Of a stretch of DNA of 64,000 bases, positions 45,820 through 55,092 are shown piece by piece. Position 1 is the first letter of the stretch, and each line of letters begins with the position of its first letter. Position numbers and translations under genes: made by a program. Source of the DNA: a beta proteobacterium AAP51. Lineage in GTDB: Bacteria > Pseudomonadota > Gammaproteobacteria > Burkholderiales > Burkholderiaceae_C. The stretch is from positions 20,484 to 84,483 of the forward strand of contig LJHT01000091.1 of the NCBI GenBank assembly GCA_001295905.1. Reading direction: 5' to 3'. The notes beneath the pieces were generated by a model that was not told the origin of the DNA, did not search any database, and was given only the letters and a program-made list of their open reading frames with translations.

Positions 45820-46533
45820 ATGAGCTTCTTCAACACCACCCCGGTGCTGGCCACCAAGACGCTGCGCGTGCTGGCCCACCTGCTGAGCTACCCCGACGCC
45901 GAGCTGCGCGCCCACCTGCCGGAACTGCACGCAGCGCTGCACGACGAAGCTGCGCTCAGCGCCGCGCGGCTGGCCGAGCTGGACGCGCTCATCACGCGCC
46001 TGTCCCGCCGCCGCCCGCTGGATGTGGAGGCCGACCACGTAGAACTGTTCGATCGTGGCCGCGGCACCGCACTGCATCTGTTCGAACATGTGCACGGCGA
46101 CAGCCGCGACCGCGGCCCCGCCATGGTGGACCTGTGCCAGACCTACGAGGCGGCAGGCCTTTTCCTCGCGCCAGGCGAACTGCCGGACCACCTGACGGTG
46201 GTGCTTCAGTACGCCTCGACCCAGCCCCCGGCGCAGGCCAAGGCCTTCCTGGGCGAGATCGCGCACATCCTGCAAGTGATCTTCAGTGCGCTGTTGCGCC
46301 GCGAGGCCGCGCATGCCTGCGTGCTGGCCGCGCTGCTCGACCTGGCAGGCGAGAAGGCGCAGGCCGTCACCGTGCCGCCCGAGCCCGAGCTGGACGAGAT
46401 CTGGGCCGAGCCCATGGCCTTCGACGGCTGTTCCACCCAGGGGCAGGCGCGACCGGGGCAGCCGCAACCGATTCAGATCGTGCGTACGCCTGTGCGCACT
46501 GCCACCCAAGTCACGCCGGGAGCGTCCGCATGA
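45820..46533 (+). CDS. narJ: nitrate reductase assembly chaperone
   Basis: The 237-residue helical protein has the NarJ/TorD pattern: LRVLAHLLSYPDAELR, DVEADHVELFDRGRGTALHLFEHVHGDSRDRGPAMVDL and YEAAGLFLAPGELPDHLTVVLQY. It inserts the molybdenum cofactor into NarG before membrane docking. It begins 1 bp after the narH stop and its stop overlaps narI (ATGA). Confidence 0.95.
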   Translation: MSFFNTTPVLATKTLRVLAHLLSYPDAELRAHLPELHAALHDEAALSAARLAELDALITRLSRRRPLDVEADHVELFDRGRGTALHLFEHVHGDSRDRGPAMVDLCQTYEAAGLFLAPGELPDHLTVVLQYASTQPPAQAKAFLGEIAHILQVIFSALLRREAAHACVLAALLDLAGEKAQAVTVPPEPELDEIWAEPMAFDGCSTQGQARPGQPQPIQIVRTPVRTATQVTPGASA

Positions 46534-47255
46534 ACACCCTCCACAACTTTGCTTTCAACGTCTACCCGTACCTCTGCCTGGCTGTGTTCTTCATGGGCAG
46601 CCTGGCCCGCTTTGACCGTGACCAGTACACGTGGAAGAGCGACAGCTCGCAGCTGCTGCGCAAGGCCCAGCTGCGCTGGGGCAGCAACCTGTTCCACGGC
46701 GGCATCCTGTTCCTGTTCTTCGGCCACCTGTTCGGGCAGCTCACCCCGCACTGGCTGTACGAGATCTTCGTCACGGCCTCGCAGAAGCAGCTGATTGCCG
46801 TGGTGGCCGGCGGCATTGCCGGGGGCCTGTGTTTCATCGGCCTGACGATGCTGTTGCACCGCCGCCTGTTCGACCCGCGCATCCGCCTGACCAGCCATCG
46901 CACCGACATCGCCATCCTCGTCATCCTGTGGGTGCAGCTGGTCATCGGGCTGAGCACCCTGCCCACCTCGCTGCATCACGTGAAGGACCCGCAGACGATG
47001 CTGAAGCTGGCCGAGTACCTGCAGGGCATCGTGCTGATGCAGCCGAATGCCGCGCTGGTGGCCGGTGTCGAATGGCACTTCCAGGCGCACATGCTGCTCG
47101 GCATGACGATCTTCCTGCTGTTTCCCTTCAGCCGCTTGGTGCATGTGTGGAGCGGCTTCGGCACGCTGGCGTACCTGGTGCGGCCCTACCAGATGGTGCG
47201 TGCACGCAGGCTGAACGTGCCCGCGGGGCAAAGCCAGCCGCGGCGTGTGGGCTGA
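46530..47255 (+). CDS. narI: respiratory nitrate reductase gamma subunit (cytochrome b)
   Basis: The 241-residue membrane protein has five hydrophobic helices and the His residues for two b hemes (FHGGILFLFFGHLFG near 58-70; WHFQAHMLLGMTIFLLFPFSRLVHVWSG near 180-210). It takes electrons from quinol at the periplasmic side and passes them to NarH. The start overlaps the narJ stop. Confidence 0.95.
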   Translation: MNTLHNFAFNVYPYLCLAVFFMGSLARFDRDQYTWKSDSSQLLRKAQLRWGSNLFHGGILFLFFGHLFGQLTPHWLYEIFVTASQKQLIAVVAGGIAGGLCFIGLTMLLHRRLFDPRIRLTSHRTDIAILVILWVQLVIGLSTLPTSLHHVKDPQTMLKLAEYLQGIVLMQPNAALVAGVEWHFQAHMLLGMTIFLLFPFSRLVHVWSGFGTLAYLVRPYQMVRARRLNVPAGQSQPRRVG

Positions 47256-47288
47256 ACACGCCACCACCCAACTCTGAAGGACCCGATC

Positions 47289-48068
47289 ATGAACACCTCC
47301 ATTCCCGTGCTGCCCCAGGTCAACGGCGTTGTGCTGTCGTATCCCCAAGAGGGTGTGACGAGCGAAGACCTCCGGCAGCGGGCCTGTGCCGAGTTGCTGC
47401 GCCAGGCCGCCATCCAGGCCGGCCTGCTGGCGGCAGACGATCCGCTGCCCCTCGGCGGCGCGATGACCGAGGCCGCCAGCACCGCCATCGAAACCCTGCT
47501 GGACCGTGAACTGCACGTGCCCGAGCCGTCGGACGAGGCCCTGCGCCGACACCATGCGGCCCAGCGTGGCCGCTACGCCGTCGGTGAGCGCGTGCTGCTG
47601 CGCCACGTGCTGTTTGCCGTCACGCCCGGTGTGGATGTGAACGCCCTGCGGCAGCGGGCCGAGGCTTGCCTGCTGGACGTGCGTTGCGCTGCACCCGATG
47701 GCGAAGACCGCTTTGCGGCAGCGGCCTCGGTCACCTCGAACTGCCCCAGCGGTGCCGAGGGTGGCGCCTTGGGCTGGCTGACGACCGACGACTGTGCGCC
47801 CGAGTTCGCACGCGAGATCTTCGGCAAACCCGAGGTCGGGGTGCTGCCGCGTCTGGTGCACAGCCGCTTCGGTCTGCACGTGGTGGAAGTGCTGGCGCGC
47901 GAACCGGGTCTGGACCCGGCGTTCGAGGCCGTGAAGTCAGCGGTGGCCCAGGGTCTTCGCCAGCAGGCTTTCGCCACCGCACTGCGGCAATACCTGCAAT
48001 TACTGGCGGGTGCGGCCACCTTGACGGGCGTCGACCTGGAGGCGGCCGAGTCGCCTTTGGTGCAGTAG
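47289..48068 (+). CDS. PpiC/NifM-type peptidyl-prolyl isomerase of the nar cluster
   Basis: The 259-residue protein has a parvulin-type domain in its second half: RVLLRHVLFAV, AAASVTSNCPSGAEGGALGWLTTDDCAPEFAREIF and VHSRFGLHVVEVLAREP. No signal peptide is evident, so it should act in the cytoplasm. Its position directly behind narI in betaproteobacterial nar operons suggests a folding role for the nitrate reductase. Its ribosome site, GAAGGA, lies just before ATG 47289. Confidence 0.8.
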   Translation: MNTSIPVLPQVNGVVLSYPQEGVTSEDLRQRACAELLRQAAIQAGLLAADDPLPLGGAMTEAASTAIETLLDRELHVPEPSDEALRRHHAAQRGRYAVGERVLLRHVLFAVTPGVDVNALRQRAEACLLDVRCAAPDGEDRFAAAASVTSNCPSGAEGGALGWLTTDDCAPEFAREIFGKPEVGVLPRLVHSRFGLHVVEVLAREPGLDPAFEAVKSAVAQGLRQQAFATALRQYLQLLAGAATLTGVDLEAAESPLVQ

Positions 48069-48090
48069 CGCCGAACAGACCCGCCCCGCC

Positions 48091-48777
48091 ATGCCCGACG
48101 AACTCCTGCAGCGGCTGCAGCGCTTCCAGACCGACGCTTTCCCGCTGCACCGCTCGCACTTCAGGCACCTGGTCGACGATGGCCAGCACCCGATGACGCT
48201 GTTCATCGGCTGCAGCGATTCGCGCCTCGTGCCCTACCTGCTGACCGGTGCCGGCCCAGGTGAGCTGTTCCTGGTGCGCAACGTGGGGGCCTTCGTGCCA
48301 CCACATGACCAGAGCCACGGCTTCCACGGCACCGCGGCGGCCATCGAGTTCGCCGTGCTCAACCTGTCGGTGCAGCGCATCGTGGTGTGCGGCCACAGCC
48401 ATTGCGGCGCGATCCGGGCCTTGTATGGCGATGTCTCACCCGAGGCCAAGCACTTGTCGCAATGGCTGGAGCTCGGCCGCGAAGCCGCCTTGCCGGTGGC
48501 GGAGCCCGGCCCTGATGTGCTGCGGCGCACCGAACAGCGCGCGGTGGTGCTGCAGTTAGAGCGGCTGATGGACTACCCGATGGTGCGCGAGCGCGTGGAG
48601 GCCGGCACACTGGCCCTGCACGGGTGGCACTACGTGATCGAAGACGGCGAAGTGCACGTCTTTGACGTGCAGCGGGGTGGCTTCGTGCCGGCAGCCCAGG
48701 CCGACAACGCGGGGACCGGACCGTATCGAGCTCATGCGCCCGAAGTGCAGCAGGATGATGAGTCGACGCGCTTGTGA
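48091..48777 (+). CDS. beta-class carbonic anhydrase
   Basis: The 228-residue protein has the beta-carbonic anhydrase zinc site C41-S-D43-S-R45 and H102/C105 in CGHSHCGA. It interconverts CO2 and bicarbonate. It follows the isomerase by 22 bp in the same direction. Its link to nitrate respiration is not obvious; pH or bicarbonate balance during anaerobic growth is possible. Confidence 0.92.
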   Translation: MPDELLQRLQRFQTDAFPLHRSHFRHLVDDGQHPMTLFIGCSDSRLVPYLLTGAGPGELFLVRNVGAFVPPHDQSHGFHGTAAAIEFAVLNLSVQRIVVCGHSHCGAIRALYGDVSPEAKHLSQWLELGREAALPVAEPGPDVLRRTEQRAVVLQLERLMDYPMVRERVEAGTLALHGWHYVIEDGEVHVFDVQRGGFVPAAQADNAGTGPYRAHAPEVQQDDESTRL

Positions 48778-48793
48778 CCCCGCCAGCGGCTGC

Positions 48794-49198
48794 TCAGTCC
48801 AGCTGCACGGCCTCACCGTCGCGGTTAAACGGAATCAGGCCGTTGAGGTTGCCAGACTGCACCGCCTCCACCATGCGATTGAGCGCTGCTTCCACCTGCG
48901 CTGCTTCAGGCGCCCGCTGTCCCTGGCCAGACAGCGCCGCGGCGAAGACCAGTACCCACTCGGGACCCATGGCCGCGGCTTCGGCCTGCAAGGCGGCGAA
49001 ATCGGGCAGATCGGCCGGATCCTTGTCGACGCACATCAGCGGCGCCAGCTCGCCCGATTCGCCCGCCTCGAAGCGGGCGCGCTGTTCGGCCGTGGCGTCC
49101 GCGGGCAGGCTGGCTCCGGCAAACACCAGCAGAAGACGCTGCGCGTCGGGTTGTTGCCGCGCGGCGGCCAGCAGGTCGTTGAAGTGAGCGATTTCCAT
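48794..49198 (-). CDS. conserved hypothetical protein
   Basis: The 134-residue acidic protein starts MEIAHFNDLLAAARQQPDAQRLLLVFAGASLPADAT. It contains MCVDKDPADLPDFAALQAEA and GPEWVLVFAAAL, and looks soluble. Proteins of this style occur in Burkholderiales, sometimes labelled ribonucleotide reductase alpha subunit, a label not supported by anything visible here. It is oriented against its neighbours and convergent with the carbonic anhydrase gene. Confidence 0.65.
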   Translation of the reverse strand: MEIAHFNDLLAAARQQPDAQRLLLVFAGASLPADATAEQRARFEAGESGELAPLMCVDKDPADLPDFAALQAEAAAMGPEWVLVFAAALSGQGQRAPEAAQVEAALNRMVEAVQSGNLNGLIPFNRDGEAVQLD

Positions 49199-49238
49199 GC
49201 CCAGGAGCTTAGTCGTTTGCAGAGGCTGGCCGATCTCC

Positions 49239-49658
49239 ATGCCTGAGTTTGCGACCTGGTATCTCCAGATCAAGGCAGCCCACGTCGGCCTCGTGCTGGC
49301 CAGTGGAGCGCTGTTCGCAGCGCGCGGCGCCCTCGTGCTGGCGGGCCGGGGCTGGGCGATGGCCAAGCCTTGGCGGATGACCAGTTACGGCATCGACACG
49401 GCGCTGCTCGTGGCGGGGGTGATGCTGTGGGCCGGGCTGTCGCTGAACCCGGCGAGCAGCCCCTGGCTCGGGGCCAAGCTGACGCTGCTGGTGCTTTACA
49501 TCGTGCTGGGCTCGCTGGCGCTCAAGCGGGCGCGTTCGCTCGAGGTCCGCGCTGCCAGCTATGTCGCGGCGGTGGTGGTATACCTTTTCATGGTCTCGGT
49601 GGCGCTGGCTCACCACCCGCTTGGGTTCTTGCAGGCGTGGATCACGCATGGCGCTTGA
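49239..49658 (+). CDS. SirB2-family membrane protein
   Basis: The 139-residue protein has four hydrophobic helices with the SirB2 pattern: YLQIKAAHVGLVLASGALFAARG, WRMTSYGIDTALLVAGVMLW, LGAKLTLLVLYIVLGSLALKRAR and YVAAVVVYLFMVSVALAHHPLGF. The start (49239) is placed at MPEFATWYLQIK. Function of the family is poorly known. It is divergent from the hypothetical gene and 58 bp before narX. Confidence 0.78.
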   Translation: MPEFATWYLQIKAAHVGLVLASGALFAARGALVLAGRGWAMAKPWRMTSYGIDTALLVAGVMLWAGLSLNPASSPWLGAKLTLLVLYIVLGSLALKRARSLEVRAASYVAAVVVYLFMVSVALAHHPLGFLQAWITHGA

Positions 49659-49716
49659 GTTCGCTACAAGGTTGATGACTGCGGGGTCTCGGTCAGGCCT
49701 CCAGTACAGTGCGCGC

Positions 49717-51594
49717 ATGCCTCGCACCTGGAGTCTGTCGGCCAAGCTGGGCGCCATCGGGAGCGCCCTGCTGCTGATGGCCTTGGCATCGATCAGCCTG
49801 ACGCTGTGGGTGACCTGGCAACTGGAAGGCGGCGCGGCGGCGGTCAACGAGGCCGGCCGCATGCGCATGCAGACCTGGCGCATGGCGCAGACGCTGGCGC
49901 GCGAAGACGTGCAGCAAATGGCCGAGCGCATGTCGCAGTTCGACCGGAGCGTGGCGCTGCTGCGCCAGGGCGATCCTGCGCGTCCACTGCTCGTCCCGCA
50001 CGATGCCGCCTCGCTGCAAGCGTTTGAAGCGGTGCAGCGAGATTGGTTGAGCCTGAAGGCTCAGTGGGCCGCCTTGCCATCACCCGACGCAGAACGCACG
50101 GCGCAGCAGGCCGATGCCTTCGTGACCCGCATCGATGCTTTTGTCTCGGCCATCGAGCAGCATTTATCCCGCCTCACGGCCATCCTGAACGCCGTTCAGT
50201 TCGTGATGGTGGCGCTGACCATCGGCAGCGCGATTGCCTTGCTTTATTCGGCCTACTTGTTCATCTTCAATCCGCTGTCCCGGCTGCAGTCCGGCCTGGC
50301 TCGCGTGGAAGGTGGTGATCTGGGCGCACGCGTCGAACCGGGCGCAGACGATGAATTCGGCGCGCTCGCGGCCGGTTTCAACCGCATGGCGACGACCCTT
50401 CAGGGCCTGTATCAGAACCTCGAATCCAAGGTGAAGGAGAAAACCGAGCATCTGGAAGCCGAGCGGTCGCGCCTGACCGCCCTTTACGAGTCAGCGGCCT
50501 TCGTGGCGCGCGCCGAGACACTGGAGGCGTTGGCGCAGGGCATCGCACGGCAGGTGCGCCATGTGGCCCGCGCTGACGCCTCGGCCGTACGCTGGTCGGA
50601 CGAGGCCAATCGCAAGTACCTGCTGCTGGCGTCTGACTGCCTGCCGCAGGCGGTGATCGACGAAGAGCTTTGCATTCCCACGGGCGACTGCCTGTGTGGC
50701 CAGCCGCAGGGCGCCGCCATGACGCGCGTGATTCCCATCCTGCCCGACGGCCCCGCGTCGCGTCTGGGTCATTGCGCCAAAGAAGGCTTCCAGACCGTCA
50801 TCAGCGTGCCCGTGCGGCTGCATGAGCGCATGGTGGGCGAGCTCAACCTGTTCTACCGCGAGCCGCGAACCCTGTCGGGCGATGACCGTGCCCTGCTGGA
50901 AACCATCGCCAGCCATCTGGCAGGTGCCATCGAGGGCCTGCGCGCCGCAGCATTGCAGCGCGAGACCGCCGTGGCCGAAGAGCGCAGCTTCATCGCGCGT
51001 GAATTGCACGATTCGATTGCCCAGAGCCTGGTCTTCCTGAAGATCCAGCTGGGCCTGCTGCGCAACGACATCAAGATCGCGGACGCGTCGCGCATCGACA
51101 AGACCCTGGGTGAACTGGACGCCGGCGTGCACGAGAGCCTGGGCGACGTGCGCGAGCTGCTGGTGCACTTCCGCACCCGCACGAACAACGAAGACATCGC
51201 GCCGGCTTTGAGGACCACGCTGCAGAAGTTCGAGCACCAGACCGGCCTTGCCACGCACTTGGACATCGAAGGCGAGGGCATGCCACTGCCGGCCGACGTT
51301 CAGGTGCAGGTGCTGCATGTGGTGCAGGAAGCCTTGTCCAACGTGCGCAAGCACGCGCAGGCGCGTGAAGTCTGGGTGGAAGTCCAGCAGACACCGCAGT
51401 GGCGCGTGGAAGTGCGCGACGACGGCTGCGGCTTCGACACCACGGGCGCCGGCCCCGATGAAACCCATGTCGGCCTGCGCATCATGCGCGAGCGGGCTCA
51501 CAACATCGGCGCCACGGTGGAGGTGGCGTCGGTGCCGGGCTCGGGCACCTGCGTGGTGCTGAAGTTGCCGGAACGCGTGGGGCTGGCGGCATGA
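49717..51594 (+). CDS. narX: nitrate/nitrite sensor histidine kinase
   Basis: The 625-residue kinase has a transmembrane helix (9-34) and then a periplasmic P-box for nitrate (NEAGRMRMQTWRMA, about 44-57). A second membrane helix lies near 165-190, followed by a HAMP linker, a GAF-like segment with four Cys (SDCLPQA, LCIPTGDCLCG) and a HisKA_3 domain with phospho-acceptor H431 (ARELHDSIAQSL). The HATPase ends VASVPGSGTCVVLKLP. It signals to NarL, whose gene overlaps by 4 bp. The start was chosen just before the first helix. Confidence 0.9.
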   Translation: MPRTWSLSAKLGAIGSALLLMALASISLTLWVTWQLEGGAAAVNEAGRMRMQTWRMAQTLAREDVQQMAERMSQFDRSVALLRQGDPARPLLVPHDAASLQAFEAVQRDWLSLKAQWAALPSPDAERTAQQADAFVTRIDAFVSAIEQHLSRLTAILNAVQFVMVALTIGSAIALLYSAYLFIFNPLSRLQSGLARVEGGDLGARVEPGADDEFGALAAGFNRMATTLQGLYQNLESKVKEKTEHLEAERSRLTALYESAAFVARAETLEALAQGIARQVRHVARADASAVRWSDEANRKYLLLASDCLPQAVIDEELCIPTGDCLCGQPQGAAMTRVIPILPDGPASRLGHCAKEGFQTVISVPVRLHERMVGELNLFYREPRTLSGDDRALLETIASHLAGAIEGLRAAALQRETAVAEERSFIARELHDSIAQSLVFLKIQLGLLRNDIKIADASRIDKTLGELDAGVHESLGDVRELLVHFRTRTNNEDIAPALRTTLQKFEHQTGLATHLDIEGEGMPLPADVQVQVLHVVQEALSNVRKHAQAREVWVEVQQTPQWRVEVRDDGCGFDTTGAGPDETHVGLRIMRERAHNIGATVEVASVPGSGTCVVLKLPERVGLAA

Positions 51595-52262
51595 CGACCG
51601 CACCCACCATCCGCGTGCTGGTGGTCGACGACCACACGCTGTTCCGCCGCGGCCTGATTTCACTGCTGGCAGGTGATGCCCGCTTCCAGGTGGTGGCCGA
51701 GGCCGGCGATGCGAACGAGGCACACCAGCGGGCCGCGCAGACGCAACCCGATGTGATCCTGCTGGACAACCACATGCCCGGCGTGAACGGCGTCGATGCG
51801 CTGTCCGGGTTCAAGGCGGTGGCGCCGCAGGCCCGGGTGCTGATGCTTACCGTCAGCGAGGATCAGCGTGATCTGGCCGCAGCCCTGCGCGGGGGCGCCC
51901 GCGGCTACCTGCTCAAGACCATGGACAGCGAGATGCTGGCCGCCGCCATCCAGCGCACGATGGCTGGCGAGTCGGTCGTCAGCCCCGAAATGACGAGCAA
52001 GCTGGTGAGCGCCTTCCAGGCCGGGCATGGTGCTGCCGCGCCCCCGCCGCCGGCGGTCGATACCGATCCCATCCACAGCCTGTCACCTCGGGAACGCGAG
52101 ATCCTGGCATGGGTTGCCAAAGGCGCCAGCAACAAGGAAGTGGCACGCGAACTCAACATCGCCGAAGCCACGGTGAAGATCCACGTGCAGCACATCCTGC
52201 GCAAGCTCAACCTCAGCTCGCGGGTGCAGGCGGCCGTCTACATGGCAGGGCGGTCAGGATGA
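51591..52262 (+). CDS. narL: nitrate/nitrite response regulator
   Basis: The 223-residue LuxR-type response regulator has a receiver domain with phospho-acceptor D59 (VILLDNHMPG) and Lys near 105. A C-terminal HTH follows (SPREREILAWVAKGASNKEVARELNIAEATVKIHVQHILRKL). It overlaps narX by 4 bp and the next gene by 4 bp. It probably binds the 7-2-7 site upstream of narK1. Confidence 0.92.
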   Translation: MTTAPTIRVLVVDDHTLFRRGLISLLAGDARFQVVAEAGDANEAHQRAAQTQPDVILLDNHMPGVNGVDALSGFKAVAPQARVLMLTVSEDQRDLAAALRGGARGYLLKTMDSEMLAAAIQRTMAGESVVSPEMTSKLVSAFQAGHGAAAPPPPAVDTDPIHSLSPREREILAWVAKGASNKEVARELNIAEATVKIHVQHILRKLNLSSRVQAAVYMAGRSG

Positions 52263-52846
52263 ATGCCGAGGAGGCTCTGCTGGGGCTTCTCGCGCGACGC
52301 TACTCCGTGGGACCGAAGTACCTGGCGCCGCCGGGGCCGACGGCCGAGCAGTGGGCCCAAGCTGCGGCGCTGGCCTTGCGGGCGCCCGACCACGGTGGTT
52401 TGCGGCCGTTCCGCTTTGTCGTGGTGGGTGATGCGCAGCGCGCGGCCTTGGCCGAGTTGTTTGCAACAGGTGCAAAGCAGCGGGGACGGGCTTCAGACGA
52501 AATCGAACGCGCCCGGGCGCGTGCCTGCAACGGGCCAGGTCTGGCCGCGCTGGTGGCCCGTGTGCGCGACGACGTGCCCGATGTGCCGCCCCACGAACAA
52601 TGGCTTTGCGTTGGCGCAGCGCTGATGAACTTCATGAACGCCCTGCACTTGATGGGTTTCGGCGCCAAGGCGCTCAGTGGTGCGTCGGTGTCCGACCCGG
52701 CCGTGCACACCGCGTTCTGTCGTTCGGGAGAGAGGCTGGCCAACTGGGTGGTGGTTGGCAGGCCTGTGCGGGTCGGTCATCCCAAGGACCCTGCTGCCAA
52801 ATTCGCTGGTGGCGCCGACGATCTGCTGTTGCCCTGGCCGGGCTGA
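52259..52846 (+). CDS. nitroreductase-family flavoprotein
   Basis: The 195-residue protein has the nitroreductase pattern: LLARRYSVGPKYLAPPGPT, ALRAPDHGGLRPFRFVVVGD (FMN contact), and GAALMNFMNALHLMGFGAKALSG. It likely uses FMN and NAD(P)H. Substrate is unknown. Its ATG overlaps the narL stop, so it is in the narXL transcript. Confidence 0.82.
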   Translation: MNAEEALLGLLARRYSVGPKYLAPPGPTAEQWAQAAALALRAPDHGGLRPFRFVVVGDAQRAALAELFATGAKQRGRASDEIERARARACNGPGLAALVARVRDDVPDVPPHEQWLCVGAALMNFMNALHLMGFGAKALSGASVSDPAVHTAFCRSGERLANWVVVGRPVRVGHPKDPAAKFAGGADDLLLPWPG

Positions 52847-52965
52847 ATCCCGCGGTGTGCCGCGCTGGCCCCATCGCCGCGTATTCGCGGTGCTCCAGGT
52901 CATCTGATTTCAGAACCAAGGCGTATGTGCCGAAATGCTGGGGGTAGAACAACAGGAGCAGCTCC

Positions 52966-54519
52966 ATGAGCGGCATGAAACACCTCAACATTGGCAGCCG
53001 TCTGGCGCTTGGCTTCGGATTGCTTCTGGTCTTGATGGCCTCGGCGTTGGTATTGTCCGGGGTTCGCTTTCAGGGCCTGAGCCACACCCTGAGCAAGATC
53101 GTTGATGAGGACTGGGAGAAGGCCCGCGCCGTAGCGGACGTTGATAGCCTCACCCGTGCCAACGCCCGGCGCACGATGGAACTGCTGCTTGTGGCAGACG
53201 TTTCGCAAGCGCAAGCCGTGCGGGCCCACATGCAGCAAAACAAGGGTCGCATCGACGAGGCGCTGGCCAAGCTGGACCAGCTGGTTCGCTTGCCCGAGGG
53301 CAAGCAGGCGCTGGCCGCGCTGAAGACCGACAGGGCTGCTTACGTCGCGAGCTTCACGAAGGTCGATCAACTGGTTCAGGCCGGTGACCGAGAAGCCGCG
53401 GTGCGCACCTTGTGGGCCGAGACGCTGCCGGCCATCGACAGGTTGCAGGTGAATGTCGATGCCCTCTTGGCGCTGCAGCAAAAGCTGGTGGATCAAGCCA
53501 GTGCAGATGCGCAGGGCGATATCACCCGCACGCTCTGGACTCTGGGCACGGCGGGCCTGGTGATGCTGGGCCTGGGCACGGTTGCAGCTTGGTGGCTGGC
53601 GCGCTCGATCACGCAACCGATCGGTCGGGCCGTGGCCGTGGCCGAGGCTGTGGCCAATGGGGATTTGACGGCCGAGGTCGGCAGCGATGCGCGTGACGAG
53701 ACCGGGCGCTTGCTGCAAGCCCTGGGTGCGATGACGCGCAGCCTGCGCAACGTGGTGCAGTCAGTGCGCCAAGGCAGCGAGAGCATCGCCACCGGCACCG
53801 GGCAGATTGCCAGCGGCACCGCCGACCTGTCGCAACGCACCGAAGAGCAAGCCGCGAACCTGGAGCAGACGGCAGCGTCCATGGAAGAACTGTCGGCCAC
53901 TGTGCGCAACAGTGCCGAGGCGGCGCGCAACGCCAGCGCGTTGGCCCAGACGGCTACGGCCACTGCCCGAGCTGGTGGTGCGGTGGTCGAGCAGGTGGTG
54001 GGCACCATGGACGACATCACCGCGTCCAGCCGCAAGATCGCCGACATCATCGGCGTCATCGATGGCATCGCGTTCCAGACCAACATCCTGGCCCTGAACG
54101 CGGCCGTGGAGGCTGCGCGTGCCGGCGAACAGGGTCGCGGCTTTGCCGTGGTGGCATCCGAGGTGCGGAGCCTGGCGCAGCGAAGCGCGGCGTCGGCCCG
54201 TGAGATCAAGACGCTGATCCAGGCCAGCGTCGAGAAGGTGGAGGCGGGCAGCAACCTGGTGGGAACCGCCGGCCGCACCATGAAAGAGGTCGTGTCGCAG
54301 GTCGCGCAGGCCAGCGATGTGTTTGCGCAGATCAGCGCCGCAGCTGACGAACAGACCAAGGGCATCAGCCAGGTCAACGAGGCCGTCACGCAACTCGACC
54401 AGGTGACACAGCAGAACGCGGCGCTCGTGGAAGAAAGCGCGGCAGCTTCCGACAGCCTGAGCGTGCAGGCCAAGAAGCTGGTCGAGTCGGTTCGGGTGTT
54501 CCGCCTGGCAGCGGCCTGA
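52966..54519 (+). CDS. methyl-accepting chemotaxis protein
   Basis: The 517-residue chemoreceptor has an N-terminal helix (10-31), a four-helix-bundle type ligand domain (about 35-185) and a second membrane helix (190-212). A HAMP domain follows, then a long cytoplasmic signalling domain with the conserved hairpin tip [32 protein letters not shown]. It should direct motility via CheA/CheW. Its site beside narXL makes nitrate/nitrite or redox sensing plausible but unproven. Confidence 0.93.
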   Translation: MSGMKHLNIGSRLALGFGLLLVLMASALVLSGVRFQGLSHTLSKIVDEDWEKARAVADVDSLTRANARRTMELLLVADVSQAQAVRAHMQQNKGRIDEALAKLDQLVRLPEGKQALAALKTDRAAYVASFTKVDQLVQAGDREAAVRTLWAETLPAIDRLQVNVDALLALQQKLVDQASADAQGDITRTLWTLGTAGLVMLGLGTVAAWWLARSITQPIGRAVAVAEAVANGDLTAEVGSDARDETGRLLQALGAMTRSLRNVVQSVRQGSESIATGTGQIASGTADLSQRTEEQAANLEQTAASMEELSATVRNSAEAARNASALAQTATATARAGGAVVEQVVGTMDDITASSRKIADIIGVIDGIAFQTNILALNAAVEAARAGEQGRGFAVVASEVRSLAQRSAASAREIKTLIQASVEKVEAGSNLVGTAGRTMKEVVSQVAQASDVFAQISAAADEQTKGISQVNEAVTQLDQVTQQNAALVEESAAASDSLSVQAKKLVESVRVFRLAAA

Positions 54520-54536
54520 GGAGGCGACCTCAGGCC
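54513..54536. terminator. bidirectional hairpin covering two convergent stops
   Basis: GGCCTGAGG (54513-54521) pairs perfectly with CCTCAGGCC (54528-54536) around AGGCGA. The stem includes the stop codons of the chemoreceptor gene and the convergent hemerythrin gene. No T-tract is seen. Confidence 0.55.
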
Positions 54537-55069
54537 CAGCGCCGAGCGCGCATGGCCAGGCCGATGCGGTCGAGTTCGGCATCGCTCAGCAAGCGGGCAG
54601 CCATGGGCAGCAACTCGGCTTCCTCGCGGGCGATGTGCTGCTCGTACAACTGCACGAAGCCCGGAATGTCGGCATCGGCCAGCGTTGAAGCGGCGCCTTC
54701 GGTGACTTGCAAGAGCCGCTGACGCAGCGCGGCCCAGCGTTGTTCCAGCCGGCGGTGGTCGCTGCAGAGCGAGGCGGTCAGTTCGCGCAGACAGACCGCA
54801 TCCGAGCCGGCCATCGAGTCCAGCAGGGCAGGGAACAGGTCCTGCTCCTCGTCTTCGTGATGGTGGCGCGCGGCCGTGTCGAAGTAGCGCATGACGGCGC
54901 TTGCGGCTTCCTGCGCGGGGCGGTCTGCGCCATGGGTCTGCACATGGGCGACCAGGCGCTGCAGGGTTTCGCACTGGTGCTGTACGCGCCCGTGGCACGC
55001 GGCCAGCATTTCCAGCGGCACTTCGAAGCCGACGGCAGGGGCGCTGTGGCCGGGCAGGGTGAGGGCCAT
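54530..55069 (-). CDS. hemerythrin-domain protein linked to nsrR
   Basis: The 179-residue protein starts MALTLPGHSAPAVGFEVPLEMLAACHGRV. It carries hemerythrin-like ligand helices (HGRVQHQCETLQRL, RHHHEDEEQDLFPAL, DHRRLEQRW, YEQHIAREEAELLPMA). It follows nsrR by 23 bp and is probably co-transcribed with it. Di-iron binding of O2 or NO, or a role in NO defence, fits the context. It differs from the tandem pair near narK1 in having an N-terminal extension. Confidence 0.8.
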   Translation of the reverse strand: MALTLPGHSAPAVGFEVPLEMLAACHGRVQHQCETLQRLVAHVQTHGADRPAQEAASAVMRYFDTAARHHHEDEEQDLFPALLDSMAGSDAVCLRELTASLCSDHRRLEQRWAALRQRLLQVTEGAASTLADADIPGFVQLYEQHIAREEAELLPMAARLLSDAELDRIGLAMRARRWA

Positions 55070-55092
55070 GGTCGATGTGCTCCTGTGTTCGT

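Noticed and set aside
44130..45857. 575-codon minus-strand frame opposite narH
   Set aside because: Shadow of narH; no ribosome site or recognisable domain.
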